This document shows positions 23,940-36,489 of a stretch of 64,000 nucleotides of DNA, piece by piece. The DNA is taken from contig NC_059501.1 in assembly GCF_914767665.1 (NCBI RefSeq), forward strand, positions 34,882,501-34,946,500, written 5' to 3'. A program made the position numbers and the translations under genes. Origin of the DNA: Harmonia axyridis (Eukaryota > Arthropoda > Insecta > Coleoptera > Coccinellidae). The notes below the pieces were generated by a model. It was not told where the DNA came from and ran no database searches. It worked only from the letters and a program-made list of their open reading frames with translations. Every line of letters begins with the position of its first letter. The stretch's first letter is position 1.

Positions 23940-25416
23940 AAAAGCGACAGTTTCAGGCTCCTCTATTTGAGGGGCGGCAATTCAACCCAGTTTGCTGGCC
24001 GCCTTTTCATATTTCATCCTTGATTATTAAAAACAACATAAGGTTGCCCTGCCAATATAAACCGAATTTTTGTATTTCCCTCATTGAAAGAGGGATAAAA
24101 TCATTAGATATTTTATAAAGACGAAGAACACAACAACCTTCGCTTTCGAATTATTTGTTCAATTAGTTTTCGAAGCAATACTAAAATTTTACATGCCCTA
24201 TTGACATTTTCATCTTAATTGTAGTGTGTTAGGTAATCATTCTTGGATCGTACGCAGTGTCATGTGGATGTGAAAATCATATTTAATACTTATTCCTACG
24301 CATTATACATCGACGGATAAAATGTGATAAAATGTATTTTCATGCTGAAATTTTTTTTTGTTTTGTTTCATTAAGATCTCTTCGACGAATTTATACATAT
24401 AGATGTTGGATTTTTCATGTTTACGATAAACTTGATAATGTGATAACGATTTTTTCACCGTTCCTACTTTGTTATAATATGTGATATTTTGTTTTATATT
24501 TTTCATGCTTTATAATGTAGTATAAATAAGCTGAAATTTCGTAGTCGTGGTTAAGAACGAGGTCATGTTGTTATTGTCGACTACGAAAAAATTCATAGGC
24601 AGCAAAAATGTAGACTTCCACTTTTATTTGCTTTGTCATTCCTATATTCTTTTTTGTTTGGTCGTTATCAGAACAGGTCGCTCTATAATTTCGTCACAAC
24701 GTCTGTATTTTTCGAATTTTGACCCGAGAGTGGTCTCAAACGACAAGGTCCGGTCTAATAATGAGGAATCTGTCCTCGAATTCCATTCTGTCTGGTCAGC
24801 CGGCCGTCCATTCGTAAACTTGCCAGCTCTTGAACGATTTATAGGTATGTTTACGAAGAATTAAGTGGCGTACTAGTTTTCATTTTGGGTGTCATAGTTT
24901 TGAGACGTTGACAATTAATTATTGCCTCATATACATTGAAAAAAAATTGTTCATTATATAAAAGAATGGCTTTCACCAACTTGATTTTATTGATACCTAC
25001 AATGTACTTTTTCATCAATTTTAGGGTTTGAGTGGAAGAGCAGGGGTGTATGGCTTCATCACCATCTGAACTCCGCCCTGTGATTGATTTTTTCTGATGT
25101 TTTTTTTGGAATTGTAATGTTTTTATTCTCTCCAATAAAGGCATTATTATTATATATGTGATTACATTTCATTCCTTAACGTATTATTCATTGATGTTAT
25201 CATTCCCATGTTCACGATTCAGAAATTAATGTTGAGTGTTCGTTGTTTCAATTAAATGTTCATTTGGATCGAGAACTTTTTCATTCGATATAGAAAGTCA
25301 TTCCTTAACTGTTTCTGTCAACCGATTGAATAATAAACTGATCATTGTTATAATGTCATTGATTCATTGGAAGTGTACCTACCTACATAAAAAATCATTA
25401 ATATGACATTTCATTG
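23940..25416. other. Gene-poor stretch, possible LINE tail
   Basis: No gene is supported. The end of this interval (about 25030-25155) has the look of a retrotransposon 3' end: a moderately GC-rich segment, CCAATAAAG, then an (ATT)n run. Confidence 0.3.
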
Positions 25417-25418
25417 TA

Positions 25419-26907
25419 CAGGGTGGGCAAATGAGCGAGGTAAGCGGCTATATCTCAGGATCCCCTCATCGTAGAGACTTGCGGTAAAAAATTAACACAC
25501 TGGAAATTGTTTTGAAGTTCATACCTCTACCGCTAGGGGGCGTAATAGCTACCGTCGAGTAGAAAAATGAATTTTACTCGAAAATATTTCATATGAAGTT
25601 GAAGAAAAAATATCATCACTGTAATCCTTGGAAAAATATCCATCTTTTTGAATTGCCACTTTCGATTTTACGACATAAAATAAGAGTAGGTGAAAGGGAG
25701 AAATCTGACTGATTGAAATGCCTGTAACTTCAGTTTGGCTCAAAATTTTTGAGCAAATTAGATCTCGTCTGAAAGATAATATCTTGTTGATTGAGGACAA
25801 AATATGGTCATGATAAATTTCTTTTTGCTGCTTTCGGTAGGAGGCGCTAAGTCAGAAGATCATTGTTTTGTTCATTTAACTCCGAAATTTCAAATGTAAT
25901 GATAGGATTGCCTTAACAGAAACAGAAATTCATTCAAATTTGCATGAAAAAACCTGAAGGTTGCAAAGCGATAATTTCAGGCGTTCTGGAGTTATGGCCG
26001 AGAGAAGATAATATTCAACTGATGCACTGCGAAAAACCAAATTGTGTCTTTAAGTTCTAAAAGAAACAGAAATGCCATCAAATTTGTATGAAAAAACCAA
26101 AAGGTCGTAAAGCGATAGCTTCAGGCGTTCTGGAGTTATGGCCGGAAGAAGACACAATTTAGTTTTTCAGTGCATCAGTTGAAGAATATCTTTTTCGTCC
26201 ATAACTCCAGAACACCTGAAGCTATCGCTTTGCGACCTTTTGGTTTTTTCATACAAATTTGATGGGATTTCTGTTTCTCTTAGAACTTAAAGACACAATT
26301 TGGTTTTTCGCAGTGCATCAGTTGAAGAATATCTTCTTTCGGTCATAACTTCAGAATGCCTGAAAGGTTTTTTCATGCAAATTTGATGAAATTTCTGTTT
26401 CTGTTGAGAAAATTCTATCATTACATTTGAAATTTCGGAGTAAAATGAACAAAACAATGAACTGACTTAGCGCCCCCTACCGAAAGCAGCAAAAACAAAT
26501 TTATCATGACTATATTTTGTCCTCAATCAACAAGATATTATTTTTCAGACGAGATCTAATTTGCTCAAAAATGTTGAGCCAAACTGAAGTTACAGGCGTT
26601 TCAATCAGTCTGATTTCTCCCTTTCACCTACCCTTATTTGATGTCGTAAAATCGAAAGTGACAATTCAAAAAGATAGAGAATTTTCCAAGGATTACAGTG
26701 ATGATATTGCTTCTTTAACTTCATATGAAACAGTTTCGAGTAAAATTCATGTTTCTTCTCGATGGTAGCTATTACGTAGAGGTATCACTTCAAAACAATT
26801 TCCAGTGTGTTCTCTCTATCACTTTAGTGGTGAAAATTTTTACCGCAAGTCTCTACGATGAGCGGATCCTGAGATATAGCCGCTTACCTCGCTTATTTGC
26901 CAACCTG
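25419..26907. mobile_element. TA-flanked foldback element A, copy 1
   Basis: A 1,489-bp unit from CAGGGTGGGCAAATGAGCGA to its complement at 26907, flanked by TA at 25417-25418 and 26908-26909. Almost the whole element is two inverted arms of about 700 bp. The centre contains several diverged units of about 130 bp with CATAACTCCAGAACGCCTGA, arranged in both orientations. Each arm holds an open frame of 83 codons (25549-25800 minus, 26517-26768 plus; MSSINKIL…), reading outward. Amino-acid changes between arms are frequent, so this frame is probably not under selection. A second copy is at 43464-45009. Confidence 0.85.
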
Positions 26908-26970
26908 TACATATATAATGTTTGTGTTTATCGATTGAAATATGGCGTCTTTATAAATACAAAAACATAC

Positions 26971-27176
26971 GTTCATTTAAATTCGTGGTCAAGATTGCTG
27001 TGAAGAAATTAGAGTGGATTTTTCTGTGATTACAAGTAGTGCTAAGCTTGTACCATATATTTCCCAAATTCGAAGTATGTAAACAAATGTTAGTGATATG
27101 GTACAAGCTAAGCGCTACTCGTAGTCACAGAAAACCAAATTCTCCACAGCACCCTTGACCACGAATTTTATTGAAC
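26971..27176. repeat. Small foldback repeat
   Basis: GTTCATTTAAATTCGTGGTC at the left is matched by GACCACGAATTTTATTGAAC at the right. Further in, GTAGTGCTAAGCTTGTACCA matches TGGTACAAGCTAAGCGCTAC. The arms are about 90 bp with a 25-bp loop. It is a MITE-like hairpin next to foldback element A. Confidence 0.65.
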
Positions 27177-27199
27177 GCTCGATATATCATATTCCTAAA

Positions 27200-28341
27200 A
27201 TTTTTCCTTCAATAAAACCATTTGCGAGACGTATAACTGAAAAATCCATTCATGGATTTTCAACAGCCCTTATATTTTAAACGTTTTCCATTTTGGTCCG
27301 ATTTTGATGACACAAATAATAAATGATGCTCTTCAAAATGAGCTGAATCTACCTGAAAAACTTAACAAACATAGATCGATAGTATCCGAGATTTACAGGT
27401 ACAGACCCAACTACAGTAAACGATATTAAAAAATTCTTTTTTGTGTTCAAGGACTGTTTTCTTATTGCCACGTTAGTATTTCTTGATGAAAATACACGTA
27501 CTGCTTTAATATACATGTGTAAGATCAAAATGATAGATAACATCAATACGAGCGTAATTTTTTATTAGTTGCAGAATGGCGAATACGCTGGTATTGAGTT
27601 TGTTTTAATAGTTTGTACCCAATGTCACTTTCGGAAAATTTCTCCGAAGGGGCGAAATGTTCGAACGTTCTGGAAAATATGAAGAAATGGTTTTCGCATT
27701 TGGGACTTTGATTTTGAATATGCGATTTTTTTTCGTGAAGTAGAACGCCCTAATCAATTCAATGAACCCTCAATTTTCCTCCAGTGGGGAGCACTTGCAC
27801 AGCTCGGGGGGAGGATGGGGGGTAGTTTACTGCCACGTAAACGAAAACGTATCTGAAAAAAACACTGTGTGTACCTACTGTAGTGGATCTTTGAATATTT
27901 TTATCGTTTCATCATTATTTTCCTACTTTTCTTGTGTTTGTTCAATTTTTAGTTCAGTATTATTTCTTCTTTCTACCTTTTCATCTTGTTCATTGAATTT
28001 TTCATTCTGAACATCTACAATTTCTTCTAACTTATTATTTGTTCCATCTATTTCTTGTTGAAAACCCTTTCTTCATGTGGTCTCTTGAGCTTCATTATAA
28101 TGTTTTGAAATGTTTTCTATTGTTTTATTCAATTTTCAAATTTTTTTTATCCATGTCATTCATTTAAAACGCTCATTTATAGCAATATTTTTTAACGATT
28201 CTCCTTTCTATTTTTTCTAAATTCTCTTCCATTCTTGGAGAATTTCATTCCCCAAACTTTCTATATTTTGCTTAATTTCTTTTATATTTTGTTTTATTTT
28301 ATTTTCCAATAATTCATATTTTGTTTATTATCATTTGTAAT
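27200..28341. other. Decayed interior of a minus-strand retroelement
   Basis: The plus strand is T-rich, so the minus strand is A-rich, as in LTR-element gag regions. From about 28340 to 28180 the minus strand still reads lysine/glutamate-rich pieces such as IKQNIKEIKQNIESLGNEIL in a shifted frame, continuing the gag-like remnant. Further left I see no pol domain. The limits are uncertain. Confidence 0.35.
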
Positions 28342-28503
28342 TTATTCTAGTTTATTTTTAGTGTCATTGCTATTCTGTTTCATATTTGTCCTCATTGTCA
28401 TAAGCAACTCCACAATACTCTGTTCACATATTAATTGATGTCTCATACTTTCTTCTTTATCTCTATTCTCTCTTAAAGTTGTGGTTTCACTCCTGATCTC
28501 CAT
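28342..28503 (-). pseudogene. Gag N-terminal remnant of an LTR retrotransposon
   Basis: ATG at 28503 opens MEIRSETTTLRENRDKEESM and runs 53 codons to a TAA. The peptide is charged and probably coiled-coil, as in many retrotransposon Gag N-termini. It starts about 85 nt after a perfect tRNA-Lys primer-binding site on the same strand, which is the main reason for the call. It resumes in another frame beyond the stop, so the gene is broken. Confidence 0.5.
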
Positions 28504-28589
28504 TTTTCATTTATAATGAACAATTTATCAATAATATTTATAAATATTCAAAATGTAAAATTCAAAGATTGAAATAAAATTTATAATTT

Positions 28590-28607
28590 GCCCCACGTTG
28601 GGCGCCA
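28590..28607 (-). promoter_or_regulatory. Primer-binding site, tRNA-Lys type
   Basis: The minus strand reads TGGCGCCCAACGTGGGGC, complementary to the 3' end of tRNA-Lys(CUU). It is identical to the site of the intact Gypsy element at 46540-46557. It marks the junction between a former 5' LTR (higher coordinates) and the interior of an otherwise decayed minus-strand element. Confidence 0.75.
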
Positions 28608-28648
28608 AGAAATTAGTGTTTTACTTATAACTCTAGTACCGTTACATT

Positions 28649-29333
28649 CATTGTTTTAATTATTAGGTATTGAAGTGTGGATAATGTTATGCTTTGAATA
28701 AGGTAAGTGTCTCCTGCTAACATTTGCCAGTGGCGTACATATAGGGTCCATTGAAAATCTACTCCACTACTGTTTTTTTTTTCGAGAAAATTGTTTCATT
28801 TTTCAAATCAACAGAGTTCTACTGAAAAAAGGTTGAATTTTTTCCATTAAATTTACCGTTTTCGAGATAATCGACTACAAAGCAAACACTACCCCCAAAA
28901 ATTTTTGAATATTTTTTATTGACTAAGTGACTTGAGTGTCTGATGAACGTTCTTTCTGAAATATTTAATCAAATGCAATATGAAAGGGTTATAACAAATA
29001 ACGCTAATTTCTGTACTTACATTTATCACTAATGGGAAAATTTGAAATTTTTATAGTTTTTTGTGGATAGTGTTAAGTGTTTTCTTTGTACTCGATTATC
29101 TCGAAAATGGTACATTCTATGAAAAAAACTCAGGAGACCTTTTGTTTTAGTAGAACTCTGTTGATTCCATAAGTGAAATAATTTTCCCGAAAAAAAAGTG
29201 GATTAGATTTTCAGAAGGAAAATGATCAACGCAACCCCATTATCTACGCCTTTGGAAAATTAAGCAGAAGACACTTACCTAATTCAAAACATTACAATAT
29301 TTAGACTTCAATACCTGAAAATTAAAACAATGG
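28649..29333. repeat. Long hairpin element inserted beside an LTR remnant
   Basis: The left arm (TTGTTTTAATTATTAGGTAT, then TTTTCGAGATAATCGACTAC near 28860) is matched in reverse by the right arm (CGATTATCTCGAAAATGGTA near 29093, ATACCTGAAAATTAAAACAA near 29310). Arms are about 300 bp with a spacer of about 90 bp. TAGTAC appears on both outer sides (28634 and 29340 region) and may be a 6-bp target duplication. Confidence 0.6.
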
Positions 29334-29339
29334 CTGTAA

Positions 29340-29850
29340 TAGTACTAGCATAGTATAAGGAAAGGATAGTAAGCCAGTGTAGTGCTTTTTTCGATTTTGT
29401 TGATGTTGAGCGCCATCTAGTTGTACTCACGTTTAACTCAAATTTTACTAAAAATTGGTCCGTAAAGTGGAGACCTCTGAAAAAATTGGTGTTATTTTGA
29501 AGAACTAAAATATTTGAAATAGAGTAGTCAGAAGATTTTTATATTTTGATATTTTTTCTGCTCTGAAATAAGCATTTACGCCAGTGGCGTGTATTTGTGA
29601 TAACTTAATAATAACATAAAAATTGTTGGCAATGTCATGCGACTCCTTTTCAACCACGCCACTGAATGAATTATCATATTATTTCTGCGCCATCTATAGC
29701 TCATGATTCAGTGTCATCTATTATCGAGTTATTTCTCCAAATCCAAATCCAACTACAGTAGCGACCCCTGGTGACTATTTCCTTGCCGTCAAACGGCGGT
29801 TGGCTTACTATCCTTTCCTTATACTATGGTACTATTACTAGAGTTATAAG
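29340..29850. repeat. Inverted repeat pair, probable LTR-end copies
   Basis: CATAGTATAAGGAAAGGATAG at 29349 onward and its complement CTATCCTTTCCTTATACTATG near 29807 form arms of about 40 bp around a unique 420-bp core. Beyond the right arm, CTAGAGTTATAAGTGAAAAAC at 29838 matches the minus-strand sequence just outside the primer site at 28608-28640. The pair looks like two inverted copies of the same LTR end, one of them split by the hairpin element. Confidence 0.45.
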
Positions 29851-30650
29851 TGAAAAACTGATTTTTCTGTCAAACTTTAACAACCTGTATTTCGAAAACG
29901 AAGTTGTTCATATAAACTTCTTCTATAAAAAAGTGGTTCTATCTAATACCAAAGTTAATGGACTGAAATCTGGTTTATACAACAAAATGAATATTCAAGT
30001 ATTTATGTAATCTACTAAAATAATTCAATTTCTCAAATTGATGTAGGTATCTTTCCTTCAAAAGCCCAATGAACTGATGGTTATATATACACGAAATATT
30101 CAATCGGTTTAATATCCAGAACTCAAGCTATTCCAACTTTCGCAATATTAGAAAGAACAAACTTCGCTCAGGATCTACACATCGGCGATTACCAAACATC
30201 CAGTACCGCTGTTGGCCCCGAGAATCGACAATAAACTCGGTTTCCTGAACAAAGAGATTTTCTCATTTCGAGAGAACCATAAACAGTTTGGAGGCTGGTA
30301 ATATGCCTTTGTCAGATCGGCCCATGTTAGTCAATATTTGGATTCAAACCGCACTTCTAATTCCCGACGATGCGCCATCAACTTCAACTTCCATTCATCT
30401 TGGATTTCGATCGCTTGCTCTGAGTCAGGAGTTATTAAACTGGAAAAGGTACAGAGTTCAATTACAAATGTATTTGTGAGTTTTCCGAGATTGAAAATAT
30501 TTCATTAAATATTCGGACTCAATTGATAATCTAACGATATACAGGCTGTCAACCATACCATATTGATATTGATGTGAACCTATCTCGCGGACCGAATTTA
30601 CATTTGGGGTCTGAACTCTGCTGATTTTGAAATACAGGGTATTGACTCAC
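29851..30650. other. Gene-poor stretch
   Basis: No feature supported. Confidence 0.4.
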
Positions 30651-30654
30651 AATA

Positions 30655-30712
30655 GTGAGAATTTATTTTGTGAGGCACTACCTCAACTGCCTCATAGGAC
30701 AAGCCGTCACTA
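30655..30712. repeat. hAT-like terminal repeat fragment, copy 2
   Basis: Related to 22675-22722, sharing TTTGTGAGGCACT and CTGCCTCATAGGACAA with an internal 8-bp insertion. The end-proximal bases differ (GCCGTCACTA). It is a repeat relic. Confidence 0.45.
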
Positions 30713-31084
30713 CTATTTCTCACATTTCGAGTCAAAGTCAAAGAAAAAAAGCAATTATTAGTATTGCTAACTGACTGAATATTGACTGTCGATAATAATG
30801 AGTTGAAGTAGAAAATTAATTAATATTACTGACCCATTCAATAAATATTGACAAATAAAATAAATATTGAAAAAAATATTTATGATTTTATCGAAGAATC
30901 AGTTTATTGATATATTGTCAATTTTATATTTGATAGCCGTTATTGCCAATACAATTTCCCAAACAAAATGAGATCTGCTATGGAAAACCCTTTCTCACCA
31001 ATTTTTGCTGAATTGTCATGAACACACTTCTATCATATGTTTGTTCTAAAGTAGATTTTCATATCCCGTTTTTGCACATTTAAA

Positions 31085-32010
31085 ATGGATGATTTTATCA
31101 CGTCCATGCCTAAAGATAAGATCCAGGTAATGTTGGATTTGTTCAATTCGTTTGATCATGACTTGTAAAATCACATATGGAGTAGAGAAAAACGGCACCG
31201 TACTTTTTTGGATGTGTTATTCAATAAGGAGAATAATAGAAAAATTTTTGACATCCATCAGAAACCAACAGCTTCCGGAAGAATACTCAATTATAAATCG
31301 TTTCATGAATTCAAACACAAAATATCAATAATAAAAAATATCAAACAAAAAATCGTAAGACTTAGTCATCCCAGTTTCTACAGGAAGAATTTCGATATTT
31401 TCACTAAAATATTACACGAAAACGAATATCCCAAAAAATATTTGTATCAATATTATTATCATCATTATTGATTAAAGATCAATAATATTTTCTATACATC
31501 ATCTACCATCAATTTAGTTTCCAGAACACAATGAATTTACATCATCTAAAAAAATATTTCACCTTTTTTTCATTCCGATTCTTGCGAAAAAACTTATTAA
31601 AGTTTCATCAAATAGCAGCAATAGAATTTTTTTGCTATTATAGAAAAGCAATCAGGTCCTTATTCTTCAGGTTGAAAGGCCATGTCCCAAAATTATTACA
31701 GACTAATTTAATTTATAGGGTAAATTGAAAAAATTGTCAGTCATCTTATGTGGGCCAAACTAAACAATACCTAAAAACTAGAAGGAAACAACATGAAATT
31801 AATTGCAAGATTGGTGAATTTTCTGGGAGTCTATCTTTCCATCATAGAGATACAGATCACACTTTTGATTTCGAGGAACCTGACATTTTACTTAGGAAAA
31901 GTAGTTGAGAAAAGAGAATTTTTAAAGAAATGATCAAGAAAACAAGAAACAACGTTAATATTCAATCAGATACTTTCACCCCTAATAATAGGTATTCATA
32001 TAAATGTTAA
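31085..32010 (+). pseudogene. Penelope-like element, RT tail and GIY-YIG endonuclease
   Basis: A 5'-truncated Penelope-like retroelement. The first frame gives TSMPKDKIQVMLDLFNS, a stop (31166), then RTFLDVLFNK, KPTASGRILNYKSFHEFKHK and KIVRLSHPSFYRK, the conserved C-terminal region of Penelope reverse transcriptase. A second frame carries the connector (31531-31728). From 31735 it gives CQSSYVGQTKQYLKTRRKQH, the GIY-YIG endonuclease core that nicks target DNA, followed by HHRDTDHTFDFEEPDIL. One TGA at 31906 interrupts the tail, which then continues KRIFKEMIKKTRNNVNI in frame to a TAA at 32008. The polymerase YxDD motif is missing. It is dead because of the truncation, stops and one frameshift. 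Confidence 0.9.
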
Positions 32011-32166
32011 TAAAATAAAATGAATAAAACACTTGACTATACGTTTCACAATTTATTAATAAAATATATAAAATCTTGTTGACATGCATGTTTCAGGTTT
32101 CATCCCATTCTCAAAACTGAATAAAATAATATACACCAGCACATATAGATGACTAGGTGACAGATG

Positions 32167-32600
32167 TTAAGAGTGGAGACAGGCGAAAATCTGATCATTT
32201 AGAATTGGGAGATTTTGTATGTGCACTGATGATATTTCTAAAAACTCTAAGAGGTCTAAACGTTTTCCTTTAACATCTTTGTGCAAAATTTTTGTCTTAT
32301 TGAAATCTATAAAATGATTGGAGGTGATACAGTGATTGGAAAAACCGGTTGTAGACTCATTTTGAAGAATCGATCTTTTATGTTCTTCAATTCTAATTCC
32401 AAGAGATAGACCGGTCTGACCTATATAAAATGCAGGACATTTGTCACAAAACAACTTATAAACACCATTCGATTGTGAAACATTGATTTTAAATTTTTTT
32501 TATTTGTACATATAACATCAATATCAATATCAGAAGCGTTGGCATGTAGTAAAGGTGAAATATCTAGAAATAGAAAACTTGAGAAGTAGAACTATTATCC
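32167..32600 (-). pseudogene. Second Penelope-like element, GIY-YIG endonuclease
   Basis: On the minus strand NGVYKLFCDKCPAFYIGQTG is followed by SLGIRIEEHKRSILQNEST, SNHCITSNHFIDFNKTKIL and KGKRLDLLEFLEI, ending at a TAA at 32167. It is a complete GIY-YIG module of another Penelope-like family, more divergent than its neighbour. Upstream, LDISPLLHANASDIDIDVIC is one frame off, so it is frameshifted near 32480, and no reverse transcriptase core was found. The 3' flank shared with the convergent element (32010-32166) contains AAACCTGAAACATGCATG, probably 3' UTR of this copy. Confidence 0.85.
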
Positions 32601-32619
32601 AATAAAGAAATAGAAGTTG

Positions 32620-34990
32620 GTAATCAAAAAATATACAAATATTTTCATTTTTAATGCTCTAATTCCAAGTTTATTCATCAGGTATCCATGAGGCTCTTAC
32701 ATTTGAGCTACTCGGTAGTCTCCTAATTTCTTGAAATATAAAATTAATTTCTGATAAATAACAAAACATATCAATTTAATAATCAAATAATAGTTTTATT
32801 TTTCTTTTGGTTGGTTTAATATTTTGTTTTTCTAGACAAAAATATATATCTGATAGTAAAGGTCTGGCAAAATAATGTCATAATTTTGATATTTATATTA
32901 GATTGCCCTGAGTAGACTCTTTCGATCTTTAATCAGCTGTATAAATCACTAGGAGTGGATGGTATACTGTTGAAAAAGAGGATAGAAGAGATTCTTCCTC
33001 ATCTGTCGAACATGATAAGAAGAAAAATATATTTAATCCCTTCTGATAGTCAAGCCGCTGTTGAAACATTTTACTTCCAAATTTGTTTTTAGAATGCCAT
33101 AGAGTAATAAATATAGATAGAGGAAATGTATGAAATTTTTGCATGTCTCCAACATGGTTAGAAATTGTGATATATTTTCAAATTCACAATTCCACTGTTT
33201 AATTATGATTGTATATTATATTGAATGAAATTCATTTATTTGAGTGACTCCTGATTGAATATGCAAATTTGAATATTTGGAATCCGATATTTTTCCTAAT
33301 TGCCGAATTTATAATAAGCAGAATATTTATTTTTTTCTGTATCTACCTCCTGAAATCCAAGTTTTGGCAACTTTTGCTCTCCTAGTATCATCGGTTGTTC
33401 CACGTCATTTGGCGCACTTGTTTTCTGAATTTCTGATATATTTAGGCTCATATTTAGGTATTTATTTCAATGAATAATTTGAGTCAATATGAAATGATGA
33501 TTCACTATGGGAAATATGAAGTGCGTTCTTTGTGGAGAAACTCGCGAATTGAGAGAAATATCGTAACACTGATGTTTTCATTTCCGCGCGCTGAAGCGAC
33601 ATGAATGTCAAATTTGAGTTCATGTTGGTGACAAAATTTGCTTACTGAAAATGACATAAGTATGCTTCCTCTATCTATGTTTATTGCTCTGAGGGAAATT
33701 TCAAAGGAAAACCAATGAATTAGTCGAGAATAATAAGGTCTTATCAATCTGTGATCTTCCCTTCCAAACAGATTTTCTGAATGTCCAAATACTACGAATG
33801 ATAAATCGTGAATTTCAAATACTATTTATTTCACTGTAATTTATTACAAGTAAATATTATGATTCATTCCTTGAATATATATCAAATTCTGCCAATTTGT
33901 GGGAAAATCTGCCGACCTTTTCACTGAGCCAAGTGTAAATAGAGTCTTTATTTCCAAACATATAAATCATATCCCTGTTAATGACTTCTGAATTCGACCG
34001 CACGCCTACTGGGGATCAACATGACAAATGTCTCTTGCTGCCGGGTATCACAAGTCGGAACGAAATTAATAAAAGTATAATAATTTAATAGCATCATATG
34101 AATAGGGGAACTATGTAGGGTCCCCTTTCAATGTGAATAAAGCCTGGAGAGTGAAAGGATTCGTGAGGATCTTTAGTTGACTGGTACAGAAGGAGTTATT
34201 TTATTTACAAATAAAAATGGTGAGGACGATGAAGTCCAGATATACCTACCAATTAAAAATCTGTTGAGACAATAGTTATTTGTTTTATTAGGCAACAAAG
34301 TAGTAGATTGATTGCAGGGGCTGATAGTTCAGGAATTCAGCCAAGACAGTCAATCTACGCTGCTACCGAGTTGAAGTAATGATTTTTTCTTAGATATATA
34401 GTATATTGTATTTGCAAATAATTACCATCCCCACTATATTTTTATTTTTCCTGTTGTGATAAATAAAAACGAAATTCGACAGAAATCGCAATTGTTGGAA
34501 TGGTTGATTGCTATGGAAATGTATGTCCATAGTAATTATAGTTTGACAACTTATGAAATATCTGACAGTTTTTTGGACAAATATCGGATATATTCATATT
34601 AAGGACAGAGATAGTGACTTAGAAGTACTTAGAGTATTTCCTCCTGAAATAAGGAAGGAAGCAAAACATTTTGGTTGTCAGAAAATGTCGAATATTTTAT
34701 TCCCATTGAGAAATAGCATTTTTCTGCCTAGGCTGGAAAACTAACACTGCTGATTGATATGTTTCTGCAAAATTAATATTTGCTGTCAATCGGTGAAAAA
34801 ATTCGTTTTACAGTTTATCATTCGAAAAAGTGAATGAAGTGACAAATTCCACGGTGCTGGAAAAATCAAAAAAGTACAATCGAAATCCATGCCAAATCAA
34901 GCAGAAAGAAGGGTTTCACATGCATAGGGTATATAGTAGGAATCTTAAAAATTGTCCAATATATTTTGTGTGCATTAATTCTTAATGATA
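32620..34990. other. Gene-poor stretch
   Basis: No gene supported. Open frames of 60-80 codons (for example 33505-33747 minus) show no recognised motif and no splice chain. Confidence 0.4.
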
Positions 34991-35059
34991 GAGCGGTATT
35001 TTCAGGGGAAGGAGCATCCAAAAAGATCAATAGCGAGTTCTACAAAAAATTCATCGTGG

Positions 35060-36480
35060 TAAGTAATCAAACCTTTTCTATGTTCAATTTCATTTCTTCT
35101 TTGGATCCTTTGTGTTTGTATTAACTAACCTTTAATGAAAATTTTGTACTGAAATTCTCCACTTTTACAATTTTGGTGAGAATCATTGATTTTATGCGAG
35201 AATTCAGTACGTACTTGTGTTTTTCTTAATTATCTTTAATCAGAGGGGCGGCAAATTGTTTTTGGCCTAGGGGAGGAAATGACTCTAATCCAGCCCTGAC
35301 TTTAATATTACTGCTTCTTTCTAAACTGCCCAAAGCACATACAAAACCTGTTAACAGGCCTTGGTATTTTAGGGTTATGTTGAATGTTCATTATTTTATC
35401 ACATGTTTATCAACGATCATTGTCAATTGTTATTTATTATTGTTTTTTGTAATGAAAAATTTATTATTATCTTTGCTTTTTCTTTTAATTTTCTTATTTC
35501 ATTTCCATTTCAAAGCAGTCTTCTGCATGTTAAAAAATAAAAAAAAAGTTTCATTAACTAGGGGAAAATTTATGCATCCAAAAATGACAATATCGTGAAA
35601 TAACACGATATGCACTAGCATTTATTGATTTCAAAAATAATTCATAAGTTGAATGATTGCTAATTCATTCTACTTGTATTTAAGTTCATTTGACTGATTT
35701 TTGAAAAAAATAATTCTCGCGTTATTTCACGTGGAATTGTTTTTCTGGACTGCATGAAGTCTCTTTTATTATATCAACCCAACCTCATCTTCCTTTTCCA
35801 TTATAAACATTAAGTTGAGTTCCATTTTAATGTATCTACTCTGATACTCAATGCTGAAATTCGTTATTGAAAATTAAGTTTCTACCCTAGTATGCCACTG
35901 GCTTACGGAAACTGGAGTCAGCCATATGCGGAAACCTTTTTGGTCCTCAATTTCAGATCTTATGCTCCCTCCTGTCTTTCTGAATATTGCTACCAATTAT
36001 AATTATCATTGCCAATTTGTTTTACGCCATCAATTAGGTAAGTTCAATCGTTTAACAAATGAGTAAAAAATTGAGTAGTCATTAAAAAAATTATTATGAC
36101 TATGTAAATATGAATGAAATCATAATTAAAATTAGTATGTCATATGGTGGTTAATCAAAAACTAAAATCGACTTGTATGAGCGTTTTGCTTCAAAACATT
36201 CAATAGCGGAGTTTGAATTTTGTTCCATACCTTATACTCACTGTATATATATATATACTATACTGTATGTTAAGGAAATTCTCAACATTAGAATGAAATT
36301 AGAAGATTATTCGATTCAATCAAGCAACTATTCCGAGTAAAGCACGCCCCTGTTGACTTCCTCTGTCCAACAATACCTCTTTTCGAGCAGAATAACGGCA
36401 AACTTAATTTCATTCCCCTGGTTTCATAACAAGTGTATAAATGTGGACCATAAATCAAATCATTATCCTCTCAAGTCGAA
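35060..36480. other. Gene-poor stretch
   Basis: A (TA)n microsatellite of 14 bp lies at 36244-36257. A TE-like GC-richer patch (GAGGGGCGGCAAATTG) is at 35244. Nothing else is definable. Confidence 0.4.
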
Positions 36481-36489
36481 GGGGGGTGA

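Noticed and set aside
24851..25144. 97-codon minus-strand frame as a gene
   Set aside because: The region looks like a retrotransposon 3' end read backwards; no motif.
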